Part shown: positions 35,360 to 44,040 of the stretch, piece after piece | Position numbering within the stretch: the stretch's first letter is position 1 | Layout of the letters: each line of letters begins with the position of its first letter | From: Aeromicrobium piscarium | Lineage (GTDB): Bacteria; Actinomycetota; Actinomycetes; Propionibacteriales; Nocardioidaceae | Assembly: GCF_007421815.1 (NCBI RefSeq) | Contig: NZ_VLNT01000003.1 | Location: 1 to 64,000, forward strand | Length of the DNA: 64,000 bases | Direction of reading: 5' to 3' | Program-made: the position numbers and the translations under genes | The notes under the pieces: model-generated | Told to the model about the DNA's origin: nothing | The model's database searches: none | What the model saw: only the letters and a program-made list of their open reading frames with translations

Positions 35360-35411
35360 GGTGATGGTGTCGGGACCTGGAGTATCCAGACACCATATCG
35401 GGGGAATATCG

Positions 35412-37631
35412 ATGACACGCGCATCGCGCCGTCTCACAGGAGCGGCGCTCGGATCACTGCTGGTCACGGGGACGTTGACCACACTCGCGGCGGCACCAGC
35501 TCAGGCCGACGAGGTCGCACTCAATCTACTCAGCTTCAACGACTTCCACGGTCGTATCGACGAGAACACCGTGAAGTTCGCGGGCACCGTCGAGCAGTTG
35601 CGGGCCGAGGGCGGCGAGGACAACACCCTCGCCCTGTCCAATGGGGACAATATCGGCGCCTCACTGTTCGCCTCGGCGGTCTCCGAGGACATCCCCACGA
35701 TCGATGTGCTGAACGCGCTGGGCGTCGCCGCGAGCTCGGTGGGCAATCACGAGTTCGACAAAGGGGTCGACGACCTCACCGGCCGCGTCGGCGACGCGGC
35801 CGACTTCCCGTACCTGGCGGCCAATGTGCTCGGCCCGGACGGCGAGCCGGTCCTCCCGGCCTACGAGACCTTCGAGGTGGCCGGTCTGGAGGTCGCCGTG
35901 GTCGGCGCGGTGAGCGAGGAGACGCCCGCCCTGGTCAGCCCCGGTGGCGTCGAGGGACTGGAGTTCGCGGACGTGACGGACTCCGTCAACGAGACGGTCG
36001 AGGAGCTCGAGGCGGGCGAGACGCCGCCGGACGTGATCGTGGCACAGATCCACGAAGGAGCTCCGGACGGAAGCGTCAGCTACGAGGAGGTGGCCTCGAG
36101 TCCAACCTTCCGCGACATCGCCGAGGGCGTGTCGGGTTCGGTCGACGCGATCTTCATGGGTCATACGCACCAGGAGTACGCCTGGGACGCTCCCGTGCCC
36201 GGCGAGCCCGATCGCACGCGTCCGATCCTGCAGACCGGCAGCTATGGCGAGAACATCGGTCAGGTCGGCCTGACCGTCGACACCGATACGGGTGAGGTCG
36301 TATCGCATACGTCCCGCAACGTGCCCCGCACCGAGACCGAGGACGCTGATCTCGTCGAACAGTTCCCGCGTGTCGGGGAGGTGCAGTCGATCGTCGCCGC
36401 GGCCCTGGAGGTCGCCGATGAGATCGGCCGGGAGGTCAAGGGATCGCAGACCGCCGACATCACGCGAGCCTTCAGCGGCACGAGCGAGGATCGTGGTGCG
36501 GAGTCCACGCTCGGCGGACTCGTGGCCGATTCACTGCTTGCCAAGGTCTCGGAGACGCAGGCCGGGGCCGATCTCGGGATCGTGAACCCGGGCGGGTTGC
36601 GTGCGGATCTGCTGTACGCGCCCTCAGGCGCCGAACAGCCCGGTGAGATCACCTATGCCGAGGCCAATGCGGTCCTGCCCTTCGTCAACAACGTCAGTTC
36701 CGTCGAGGTGACCGGCGAGACCTTGAAGACGATCTTCGAACAGCAGTGGCAGCGGGACGCCGACGGCGAGGTGCCGAGCCGCGCCTACCTGCAGCTCGGG
36801 GTGTCCGAGAATGTCGCCTACACCTTCGATTCCACGCGCGCCGAAGGCGATCGGATCACCGGCATCACCATCGATGGAGAGCCGGTCGACCCCGCGGCCA
36901 GCTACCGGATCGCCACGTTCTCCTTCCTGGCGCAGGGCGGCGACAACTTCCGCGCCTTCGCCGACGGCACCAACACCGACACCGGTTTGGTCGACTACGA
37001 AGCCTGGATCGAGTATCTGGAGTCCAACTCGCCGGTCGCACCGGACTTCGCCCGGCGTTCGGTCGAGGTCCAGGGACTCGACGACGCTTACACCGCCGGG
37101 GACAGCGTGACCTTCACGCTTCCCGAGCTGGATCTCACGTCCCGTGGAGCACCCGCCAATACGGATCTGACGATCGAGGCCGTCACCGAGGACGGTGGGA
37201 CCGTCGACCTCGGTGACGCCGAGGTGAGCGAAGGAGCCGCCGAGGCCACGGTCGCCCTGCCGGACGATCTCTCCGGTCAGGTGCGCTTACGTCTCACGGT
37301 CGCTCCCTCGGACACCGTGGTGACGACCGCGCCGTTCACGGTGGACGCCGCGGAGGAGCCGGGCGCGGAGCTCGGCGCGACGGCCGGCTCGGTGCGGTAT
37401 CCGCTTCCCGCGCGCATCGACGTCACGGCACGCCCGGACGCGAAGGGCCTGGTGACGGTCACCTCAGGTGGTTTCCCGGTCGGAGTGGGCCTCTTGCACC
37501 GAGGCTCGGCCACCGTCCACACCCTGCCCTTCGTACTGGGACCCGGTGCGCACGAGCTGACGGTCACCCACTGGGGCGATGGTCGATACGAGAAGAGCTC
37601 GGTGCCGGTGACGGTCGAGGTCACGCGGTGA
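35412..37631 (+). CDS. Secreted 5'-nucleotidase
   Basis: A 739-residue secreted enzyme: a signal peptide ending near 'APAQADE' (about 32), a two-metal calcineurin-like phosphoesterase domain (LLSFNDFHGR, NGDNIGAS, GNHEFD, MGHTHQEY), a 5'-nucleotidase C-terminal domain with 'NPGGLRADL' (about 390-540), then Ig-like repeats to the end. It releases phosphate and nucleosides from extracellular nucleotides. There is no LPXTG anchor. The stop overlaps the nuclease gene by GTGA. A possible PHO box lies upstream. Confidence 0.93.
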   Translation: MTRASRRLTGAALGSLLVTGTLTTLAAAPAQADEVALNLLSFNDFHGRIDENTVKFAGTVEQLRAEGGEDNTLALSNGDNIGASLFASAVSEDIPTIDVLNALGVAASSVGNHEFDKGVDDLTGRVGDAADFPYLAANVLGPDGEPVLPAYETFEVAGLEVAVVGAVSEETPALVSPGGVEGLEFADVTDSVNETVEELEAGETPPDVIVAQIHEGAPDGSVSYEEVASSPTFRDIAEGVSGSVDAIFMGHTHQEYAWDAPVPGEPDRTRPILQTGSYGENIGQVGLTVDTDTGEVVSHTSRNVPRTETEDADLVEQFPRVGEVQSIVAAALEVADEIGREVKGSQTADITRAFSGTSEDRGAESTLGGLVADSLLAKVSETQAGADLGIVNPGGLRADLLYAPSGAEQPGEITYAEANAVLPFVNNVSSVEVTGETLKTIFEQQWQRDADGEVPSRAYLQLGVSENVAYTFDSTRAEGDRITGITIDGEPVDPAASYRIATFSFLAQGGDNFRAFADGTNTDTGLVDYEAWIEYLESNSPVAPDFARRSVEVQGLDDAYTAGDSVTFTLPELDLTSRGAPANTDLTIEAVTEDGGTVDLGDAEVSEGAAEATVALPDDLSGQVRLRLTVAPSDTVVTTAPFTVDAAEEPGAELGATAGSVRYPLPARIDVTARPDAKGLVTVTSGGFPVGVGLLHRGSATVHTLPFVLGPGAHELTVTHWGDGRYEKSSVPVTVEVTR

Positions 37632-40405
37632 CGGCCGCGATCGCCCGGGCGGCGATCGGCCTCGTCGGCACGGCCGCGCTCGCCGCCGGTCTCCTCGCGG
37701 CACCCGCGGCGAGCGACGCGGCCCCGGCCGGAGACGGGCTCGTCATCTCCGAGGTGTACCTGAACGGAGGCAGCTCGGGCGCCGTCTATCGGAACAAGTA
37801 CGTGCAGATCGCCAACCCGACCGATACGGCGGTCAGCGTCCGCGGATGGTCGGTGCAGTACCGCTCGGCCACCAGCACCGGGAGGTTCAGCGGCGTCATC
37901 GACCTCGGCGACCACACGATCCCCGCGGGCGGGCAGCTCCTCGTCGGCGGCAACAGCAACGGCGTCGCAGGTGCGGAGAACCCGGAGCCCGATGTCACGA
38001 GCGGGATCGCCTTCTCCGGCAGCGCCGGAGGCACCCTGGCGCTGGTGCGCTCGGGTGGCGCACTGAGCGGCGAGCGTGAGGCGGTGCTGGACGATCCGGC
38101 CCTCGTCGACCTCGTGGGATACGGCACATCGACGACGTACGAGGGAAGCGGTCAGGCACAGGGGTACTCGGTTCGATCCGCGCTCGCGCGAGACGACGAC
38201 CGTACCGACACCGATGACAATGCCGGGGACTTCTCGGCTCACGATCCGTTGCCCGAGGCCTGCGGTGAGGCGTGCGATGGCGACACGAGTGAGCCGGGGG
38301 AGCCGCAGGACGCGACGATCGCGCAGATCCAGGGCGAGGGGGCGGAGAGCCCGCTGCTCGGGCAGCCGGTGCGCACCCGGGGTGTGGTGACGGCCGTCTA
38401 TCCCGAGGGCGGCTTCGACGGCCTGTACCTCCAGACCGAGGGGACGGGAGGCGAGGTCGACCTGGGGGAGCACCTCGCCTCGGATGGCGTCTTCGTGTAT
38501 TCGTCGTCCCTGGCCGCGCAGGCGGAGGTCGGCGATCATCTCGAGATCACCGGCACGGTCGGGGAGTACTACGGGCTCACACAGCTGGTCCCCAGGGCGG
38601 GCGGATGGCAGGTGCTGGACGATCCGGCGCAGGCCGTGAAACCCGCGGAGGTGGAGTTCCCGCTCTCGGAGGCTGAGCGCGAGTCCCTCGAGAGCATGAT
38701 CGTCGCGCCAGCCAATGGCTTCACGGTCACGGACAACTATCAGACGCATCAGTACGGTCAGATCGGCCTCGCCGCCGGTGACACACCGCTCGCGCAACCG
38801 ACGGATGTGGCCCGGCCCGGTTCACCGGAATACGAGGCGCTGGTGCTCGAGAACGCGGAGCGTGCCGTGAGCGTGGACGACGGTGCGACCGTCAACTTCC
38901 TGACTGGTGTGAACCGCGAGGCCCCCATCCCCTGGCTGACGCCGGACAACGAGATTCGGGTCGGTGCACGCGCGACGGTGACCGAGCCGATGATCCTGGA
39001 CTACCGGAACGACGCATGGAAGCTCCAGCCCACCACGCGGCTGGCCGCCGGAGACGAGGAGCCGCTCCTCGTCGAGGATTCGACTCGCCCGGGGGAGCCC
39101 GCCGACGTAGGAGGCGACGTGCGGATCGCGACCTTCAACGTGCTCAACTACTTCACGATGCTGGGCGAGGAGTATGCGGCTGCCGGTAAGGGTGACTGCA
39201 CCTACTACGCCGACCGCGAGGGCGCCAATCTCACGGTCGATTCATGCGCCAACAACGGTCCCCGAGGAGCGGCGAACCGGGCCAGCTTCGAACGCCAGGA
39301 GGCCAAGATCGTCGCGGCGATCGACCGTCTCGATGCCGCGGTGGTGTCGCTGGAGGAGATCGAGAACTCGGCTGCCTTCGGCGAGGACCGCGACACCGCG
39401 CTGCGGACCCTCGTCGAGGCGCTCAACGAGCATGCCGGTGAGCAGCTGTGGGACTTCGTGCCGTCTCCGGAGGAGGTGCCCGAGGACGAGGACGTCATCC
39501 GCACCGCCTTCATCTACCAGCCCGACGAGGTCGAGCTCGTGGGTGAGTCGGTGATTCTCGAGGATGCTGCGTTCGGAAATGCCCGTGAGCCGTTGTCGCA
39601 GGAGTTCCGGCCTGTCGGTGCAGGGGAGGACGACGATTTCCTGATCATCGTCAATCACTTCAAGTCCAAGGGCTCGGGGACGGGCGAGGACGCGGATCAG
39701 GGAGACGGCCAGGGTAGCTCGAACGCGTCCCGGGTGCGTCAAGCCGCGTCTCTCGTGGCCTTCGCGGAGTCCGAGCAGCAGCGAGCGGACACCGAGCTGG
39801 TCTTCCTCACAGGCGACTTCAATGCCTACAGCAAGGAGGACCCCGTTCGCGTGATCGAGGACGCCGGATACGTCAACGTGCCGGCCGAGCACGGTGCCGA
39901 TCCGACGTATCAGTTCGGCGGTCAGATGGGATCCCTCGATCATGTGTTCGCCTCCTCGGCCGCCACCGAGCGCGTCACGGGCGCCGATGTCTGGACGATC
40001 AACGCGGAAGAGTCGATCGCCCGCGAGTACAGCCGCTTCAACCAGAACGTCACGCAGTTGTACGACACGAGCCCGTATCGCGCCAGTGATCACAATCCCG
40101 CGTTGATCGGTATGTCGACCTCGGGGGAGTCGGCACTCGGGCTGAGCGCGAGTGCCGAGCCCGTCCGCTGGCCGAAGGGCCCCGTGGTGGAGGTCTCGGC
40201 GAACGGCGATGCCCGTGGGGCCGTGGTGGTCAAGGCGGGTTGGCTGCCGGTCGGTATCGGCTATCTGAGCGGTGGCTCGGCGCGCGTCTCGGTGCTCCCG
40301 GTCGTCCTGGGGCCCGGCCGTCACACGCTCGAGGTCCACTATCTCGGCGGTGGCGGGTTCGACGCCGAACACGTCGCGGTGGACGCGGAGGTCCGGGCCC
40401 GCTGA
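37628..40405 (+). CDS. Secreted nuclease, ExeM/NucH-like
   Basis: A 925-residue secreted protein: signal peptide (to about 32), lamin-tail domain (about 35-190), an OB-like segment (about 220-320, 'VRTRGVVTAVYPEGGFDGLYLQ' pattern), an endonuclease/exonuclease/phosphatase domain (about 490-830, with 'IATFNVLNY', 'EEIEN', 'IIVNHFKSKG', 'TGDFNAYS', 'SDHNPALIG'), and a C-terminal Ig-like domain similar to that of the 5'-nucleotidase. It likely degrades extracellular DNA, feeding the nucleotidase. GTG 37628 is coupled to the upstream gene. No membrane anchor is seen. Confidence 0.9.
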   Translation: MTAAIARAAIGLVGTAALAAGLLAAPAASDAAPAGDGLVISEVYLNGGSSGAVYRNKYVQIANPTDTAVSVRGWSVQYRSATSTGRFSGVIDLGDHTIPAGGQLLVGGNSNGVAGAENPEPDVTSGIAFSGSAGGTLALVRSGGALSGEREAVLDDPALVDLVGYGTSTTYEGSGQAQGYSVRSALARDDDRTDTDDNAGDFSAHDPLPEACGEACDGDTSEPGEPQDATIAQIQGEGAESPLLGQPVRTRGVVTAVYPEGGFDGLYLQTEGTGGEVDLGEHLASDGVFVYSSSLAAQAEVGDHLEITGTVGEYYGLTQLVPRAGGWQVLDDPAQAVKPAEVEFPLSEAERESLESMIVAPANGFTVTDNYQTHQYGQIGLAAGDTPLAQPTDVARPGSPEYEALVLENAERAVSVDDGATVNFLTGVNREAPIPWLTPDNEIRVGARATVTEPMILDYRNDAWKLQPTTRLAAGDEEPLLVEDSTRPGEPADVGGDVRIATFNVLNYFTMLGEEYAAAGKGDCTYYADREGANLTVDSCANNGPRGAANRASFERQEAKIVAAIDRLDAAVVSLEEIENSAAFGEDRDTALRTLVEALNEHAGEQLWDFVPSPEEVPEDEDVIRTAFIYQPDEVELVGESVILEDAAFGNAREPLSQEFRPVGAGEDDDFLIIVNHFKSKGSGTGEDADQGDGQGSSNASRVRQAASLVAFAESEQQRADTELVFLTGDFNAYSKEDPVRVIEDAGYVNVPAEHGADPTYQFGGQMGSLDHVFASSAATERVTGADVWTINAEESIAREYSRFNQNVTQLYDTSPYRASDHNPALIGMSTSGESALGLSASAEPVRWPKGPVVEVSANGDARGAVVVKAGWLPVGIGYLSGGSARVSVLPVVLGPGRHTLEVHYLGGGGFDAEHVAVDAEVRAR

Positions 40406-40409
40406 GCGT

Positions 40410-40439
40410 GGGAGGGGTGCTCTGACGACACCCCCTCCC
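40410..40439 (+). terminator. Stem-loop terminator after the nuclease gene
   Basis: GGGAGGGGTG (40410-40419) pairs with CACCCCCTCCC (40429-40439) with one bulged base, followed by TGTTCG. It lies five bases after the stop and most likely ends the nucleotidase-nuclease transcript. Confidence 0.7.
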
Positions 40440-40503
40440 TGTTCGTCTCGCTGGACCTGTTTGGTAGTGTTCTCGACGCACCACGGTTCCGGTTCGGGAC
40501 CAT

Positions 40504-40589
40504 GTCCGGGTGGCGGAATAGGTAGACGCGCTAGCTTGAGGTGCTAGTGCCCGGTTACGGGCATGGGGGTTCAAGTCCCCCCTCGGACA
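40504..40589 (+). tRNA. tRNA-Leu (anticodon GAG)
   Basis: The 86-base tRNA folds fully: acceptor GTCCGGG/CTCGGAC (one G-T pair), D arm, anticodon stem CTAGC/GCTAG with loop TTGAGGT (anticodon GAG, reading CUC and CUU), a long variable arm GCCCG/CGGGC as expected for Leu, and T arm GGGGG-TTCAAGT-CCCCC. CCA is not encoded. It stands alone and is followed by a terminator. Confidence 0.97.
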
Positions 40590-40630
40590 CAGCAGGTCCA
40601 TGCTGGAATCCCAGCGCGGGACACGCAGAG

Positions 40631-40665
40631 GGCCCCTCCTGACGATGATCGGGAGGGGCCTTTCT
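40631..40665 (+). terminator. Rho-independent terminator of tRNA-Leu
   Basis: GGCCCCTCC (40631-40639) and GGAGGGGCC (40652-40660) pair perfectly, followed by TTTCT. It is the most classical terminator in the window. Confidence 0.88.
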
Positions 40666-40675
40666 GCGGACCGGT

Positions 40676-40781
40676 GATGATGCATCAGGGTTGCTATGGC
40701 GACGTGGACGCATCGAGTTCCGAGCAGGTCCGCACCGATGACGATGCGTTGTGGTTGCGATGGCAGCCGTAAGGCATCATC
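40676..40781. repeat. Two abutting inverted copies of the 53-bp GATGATGC repeat
   Basis: One copy is on the plus strand (40676-40728) and one on the minus strand (40781-40729), with no base between them. Both match the copy at 9421-9473 at the ends (GATGATGC and GCATCG) and in length. The right edge supplies the stop codon of the small gene on the minus strand. The gap between the tRNA terminator and that gene holds nothing else. Confidence 0.75.
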
Positions 40782-40986
40782 ACTCCTCCGTCACGTCGTG
40801 GGCGTGTTTCGCGAGGTGCAACAAGGACGCGACGGCGCCGGCTCCCGCGAGAGCGAGGCCGATGTAGGCCCACGGGACGGCATCGAGCGGCCCGAAGCGT
40901 ACGACGAGCAGACAGACGATCCCCAGCACCGCGACGCTCAGCGTCACTCCGAAGCTCACGGTCCATCCCGGATGGCGGATACGCAT
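40780..40986 (-). CDS. 68-residue two-helix membrane protein
   Basis: Two predicted membrane helices (about 10-30 and 38-58) with a short soluble C-terminus ending 'HAHDVTEE'. It resembles the small actinobacterial DUF2530-like two-helix proteins in layout, but I cannot confirm a family. It follows the 51-codon acidic gene by five bases. The TGA stop lies at the edge of the 53-bp repeat. Confidence 0.65.
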   Translation of the reverse strand: MRIRHPGWTVSFGVTLSVAVLGIVCLLVVRFGPLDAVPWAYIGLALAGAGAVASLLHLAKHAHDVTEE

Positions 40987-40991
40987 CGCGC

Positions 40992-41147
40992 TCAGCCCTC
41001 ATCCTCATCGGAGTCCATGATGTCGCTGCCCGCCTGCGGAGCGAGCCGGCCTTCGCCGGTATCGGGAGTCTCCTCCGGTGCGGGAGGCGGCGGACCCTGG
41101 TTCGCGACCTCGCCCTCGTCCTCGGTGTTCTTCTCACGTGACGTCAT
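40992..41147 (-). CDS. 51-residue acidic protein, unknown
   Basis: A short, probably disordered protein (MTSREKNTEDEGE..., Pro-rich middle, ending DSDEDEG). It is supported by a proper start, a five-base gap to the next gene on the same strand and a Pro/Glu composition unlike random frames here. No family was recognised, and it could still be spurious. Confidence 0.5.
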   Translation of the reverse strand: MTSREKNTEDEGEVANQGPPPPAPEETPDTGEGRLAPQAGSDIMDSDEDEG

Positions 41148-41201
41148 ACCCGGTACCTACCCCGTGGCGGGCCCCGTCAAACACCGCGTCGGTCTCGGCG
41201 G

Positions 41202-41813
41202 TCAGCGAGCGAGGCGCGCGGCTTCCCCCGCCAACCGGTCGGCCTCCTCGTTGAGAGCGTGCTGATTGTGCCCTCGCACCCACTCCCACGTGGTCGGGAT
41301 GCCGGCCTCCTCTCGCGCGCGCAGCAGTTCATCGAGGCGCCGCATGAGGTCGACATTGGCCACGGGCTTACCGGAGGCGGTCTTCCAGCCCTTGCGCTTC
41401 CAGCCCGGAATCCACTTAGTGGCCGAGTTGAGCACGTACTGCGAGTCGAGCTGGAGGTGCAACGCCGTGTCCGGGTGCGCCTCGAGGGCATTGATCAGTG
41501 CGAGCAGCTCGCCGATGTTGTTGGTCCCGTTGGCCAGGCCACCGGAGTCGCTGCGACCGTCGGTGGCCACCCACGCCCAGCCGGTCGGGCCGTCCGGATT
41601 GGCCAGGCACGAGCCATCACAGGCGATCGTGACGACACCGTCGGGGACTACCGGCTCCGCACGTGGCTCGGGCTCGACGACTCCGCCCAGGACCGCGTCG
41701 ACTTCGGCCACCAGCATGCGGGCGTGGGCTGCCGACAGGTGGGCCGAGCCGAGACTCAGGGAGCGGAAACGCTCCAGCAGCCGGGACTTCTGGTCTTCGG
41801 TGAGTCCGCTCAT
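41202..41813 (-). CDS. rnhA: Ribonuclease HI with N-terminal extension
   Basis: RNase HI cuts the RNA strand of RNA-DNA hybrids. Catalytic residues D66 (ACDGSC), E102 (NIGELL), D123 (QLDSQY) and D192 (NEEAD) and the loop H182 are present. A 55-residue helical extension precedes the nuclease domain; its role is unknown. ATG 41813 follows AGAAGGA closely, and the -10 TAGGCT (minus strand, about 41849-41854) lies downstream of a longer in-frame start, which argues against that longer form. Confidence 0.92.
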   Translation of the reverse strand: MSGLTEDQKSRLLERFRSLSLGSAHLSAAHARMLVAEVDAVLGGVVEPEPRAEPVVPDGVVTIACDGSCLANPDGPTGWAWVATDGRSDSGGLANGTNNIGELLALINALEAHPDTALHLQLDSQYVLNSATKWIPGWKRKGWKTASGKPVANVDLMRRLDELLRAREEAGIPTTWEWVRGHNQHALNEEADRLAGEAARLAR

Positions 41814-41987
41814 GATCCTTCTCGCGATGTCGACGGTGCGGGACGAGCCTACGGCCTGCAACCGCGGTTTGCGGCAGGTGGTTCACTGTCGGAGGGGGGC
41901 AGTCGACATTGCCGATGTCGTATGAGATCGTGGCCGCTCGGGCACCCCATGTGGGCCCGCCTTCCCTGCGATCAAGGAGCGAACGGG

Positions 41988-42272
41988 TTGCGAGACAGCG
42001 AGCACGAGCGACTCGCCTTCGAGATGAGCCTCATTTTGATGAAGAAGCTCGGCTGTGAGATGTATCTGACAGCCGGGGTCGGACTCATGGTGTGCCTCGA
42101 GCATCCCGACGCGCCCGAGCACGAACTACAGGCCGAAGGCATCTGTCCCTTCACCCGCCATCAGGTGGATGCCGTGCTGAAGATCCACGAGGACGGCCGT
42201 CTGCCCGCGTATATCGAGGCACTCGACGAGTACACCGGCCTGCTCAAGGACATCGCCCCCGAGGGTCTCTGA
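41988..42272 (+). CDS. 94-residue soluble protein, TTG start
   Basis: I do not recognise the family. The 94 residues are mainly helical and contain two cysteines near the end of a short hydrophobic stretch ('LTAGVGLMVCLEHPD', 'EGICPF'). TTG 41988 was chosen because AAGGAG (41974-41979) sits eight bases upstream and no other start fits. It is a single gene ahead of the flavoprotein. Confidence 0.6.
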   Translation: MRDSEHERLAFEMSLILMKKLGCEMYLTAGVGLMVCLEHPDAPEHELQAEGICPFTRHQVDAVLKIHEDGRLPAYIEALDEYTGLLKDIAPEGL

Positions 42273-42317
42273 GGCTCTCGCCCGGCGCACCCCGTCCACC
42301 GGGCGGACCATGGTGAC

Positions 42318-43655
42318 ATGATCAGTTGCGACATCGTCATCATCGGTACCGGACCCGGCGGCGAGTCTCTCGCCACACGCCTCGCCGGCGAAGGCCTCGA
42401 CGTGGTGGCCGTCGAGGCCGAGCTCGTCGGCGGAGAGTGTCCTTACTGGGGGTGCATCCCCTCGAAGATGATGATCCGCGCGGCAGATGCCGTCGCCGAG
42501 GGCCAGCGAGTACGGCGGCTCGGTGGAAGCGCCGAGATCCATCCCGATTTCTCGATGGTGGCCGAGCGGATCCGTCGCGAGGCCACCTCGGGCTGGGACG
42601 ACTCCGCCGCGGCGGACCGGCTCACCCAGGCGGGTGTCCGGCTCGTGCGAGGACGCGGCGTGGTGGTGGGGGAGCGCACCGTCGAGGCCGGTGGCGAACG
42701 CTTCAGCGCGCGCCGCGGAGTCGTGCTCAACACTGGTACGGCGCCGGCGGTGCCGCCGATCGACGGTCTCGACTCCACCCCGTACTGGACGAACCGCGAG
42801 GCCGTCTCCGCCATGCAGGCCCCCGCGAGCCTCGTCGTCATCGGCGGCGGCGCCATCGGCCTCGAACTGGCCCAGGCGTACGCGCGCTTCGGCACAGCGG
42901 TGACCATCCTCGAGGTCGCAGGCCGCATCCTGGCGGTCGAGGAGCCGGAGTCCAGCGATGCTCTACGCGATGTGTTGCAGAGCGAGGGGATCACGGTCCG
43001 AGAGTCGGTGTCCATCGACCGGGTCGACCACGGGGACGACGGCTTCACCGTGTCCCTCTCCAACGACGAGGTGCGCGCGGAGCGCCTGCTCGTCGCCACC
43101 GGTCGTCGCGCGCGTATCCACGACCTCGGACTGGAGGAGTTCGGCGTCGACACGTCCGCCAAGAACCTCACTGTCGACGACGACATGTCCCTCGTGCCGG
43201 GGCTGTGGGCGATCGGCGACATCGCCGGACGCGGCCAGTTCACCCACGTGTCCATGTATCAGGCGGGTCGTGTCGGCGATGTGCTGTTAGGCCGCGATCC
43301 GGGACCGTACGACACCAGCTTCCCGCGCGTGACCTTCACCGACCCCGAGATCGGAGCGGTGGGGCTCACCGAGAGCCAGGCGAGGGAGCGAGGCATCGAC
43401 GCTCGCACCTCCGTCAGCCAGATCCCGGCGAGCAGCCGCGGTTTCATCCACGGCCCGGGCAACGACGGATTCATCAAGCTCGTCGTGGACGCCGAGCGCG
43501 ATGTGATCGTCGGTGCGACCTCCGCCGGGCCTACGGGCGGTGAGACCCTGTCGTTGCTCGCGCTCGCGGTCCGCGCGGAGGTTCCCCTGGGCACGCTGCG
43601 GAACATGATCTACCCGTATCCCACGTTCTATCGGGCGATCGAGAGCGCATGGTGA
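42318..43655 (+). CDS. FAD-dependent disulfide oxidoreductase, atypical C-terminus
   Basis: A 445-residue flavoprotein of the dihydrolipoamide dehydrogenase/mercuric reductase superfamily. It has the FAD motif 'IIGTGPGGESLA', the redox pair in 'GGECPYWGCIPSK', the NAD(P) motif 'VVIGGGAIGLELA' and 'GLWAIGDI'. At the C-terminus, where the family has HxxHPTxxE with the base His-Glu pair, it reads 'IYPYPTFYRAIE', so the catalytic His is lost. Lipoamide or glutathione turnover is therefore unlikely; a quinone or other electron acceptor is possible. It is monocistronic. Confidence 0.85.
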   Translation: MISCDIVIIGTGPGGESLATRLAGEGLDVVAVEAELVGGECPYWGCIPSKMMIRAADAVAEGQRVRRLGGSAEIHPDFSMVAERIRREATSGWDDSAAADRLTQAGVRLVRGRGVVVGERTVEAGGERFSARRGVVLNTGTAPAVPPIDGLDSTPYWTNREAVSAMQAPASLVVIGGGAIGLELAQAYARFGTAVTILEVAGRILAVEEPESSDALRDVLQSEGITVRESVSIDRVDHGDDGFTVSLSNDEVRAERLLVATGRRARIHDLGLEEFGVDTSAKNLTVDDDMSLVPGLWAIGDIAGRGQFTHVSMYQAGRVGDVLLGRDPGPYDTSFPRVTFTDPEIGAVGLTESQARERGIDARTSVSQIPASSRGFIHGPGNDGFIKLVVDAERDVIVGATSAGPTGGETLSLLALAVRAEVPLGTLRNMIYPYPTFYRAIESAW

Positions 43656-43659
43656 GCGC

Positions 43660-43848
43660 TCAGCGCGGGGGAGGGGCGTCGCGGCCGGCGCGTCCGGCCA
43701 GGATCAGTGAGAGGACCAGGCCGAGTACCCCGACGCCCATCAGGATGTAGCCGGTGGTGACGAGGTCGATGCCGTTGACCGCGTCTTGGACAGCGAAGGC
43801 CAGGATCGCGCCGATGGCCAGCAGGAAGAGTGAACCGCCAATGTACAT
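43660..43848 (-). CDS. DUF6458-like two-helix membrane protein
   Basis: A 62-residue protein of two membrane helices, 'IGGSLFLLAIGAILAFAV' and 'GYILMGVGVLGLVLSLI', with a basic Pro-rich tail. The pattern fits the small actinobacterial DUF6458 family, whose role is unknown. It is convergent with the flavoprotein gene. Confidence 0.75.
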   Translation of the reverse strand: MYIGGSLFLLAIGAILAFAVQDAVNGIDLVTTGYILMGVGVLGLVLSLILAGRAGRDAPPPR

Positions 43849-44040
43849 ACTGCGACGATGACAGCGGATCGGCGATCGCGCATCCGCAACACCGTGGAGC
43901 AGATCGGCGGCGCTCTGTCAACCTCGACGCGTGAGATCAGACGATCATCCGAATCTGTGGAGAGTCGCCGCACGGATCGAGAGTTATCGGTAGAGTAGGC
44001 CGCGGCTGAATCCCCACCGACATTCGAGGTTCCTGTACCG

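Noticed and set aside
40992-41147. Dismissing the 51-codon acidic frame as noise
   Set aside because: I kept it as a low-confidence gene because it is co-directional and five bases from the next gene; it remains unproven.
43849-44040. A cyclic-di-AMP (ydaO) riboswitch before the M23 peptidase gene
   Set aside because: Such switches often precede wall hydrolases, and GCTGAATCCCC looked suggestive, but the conserved blocks of the aptamer are not present in order.
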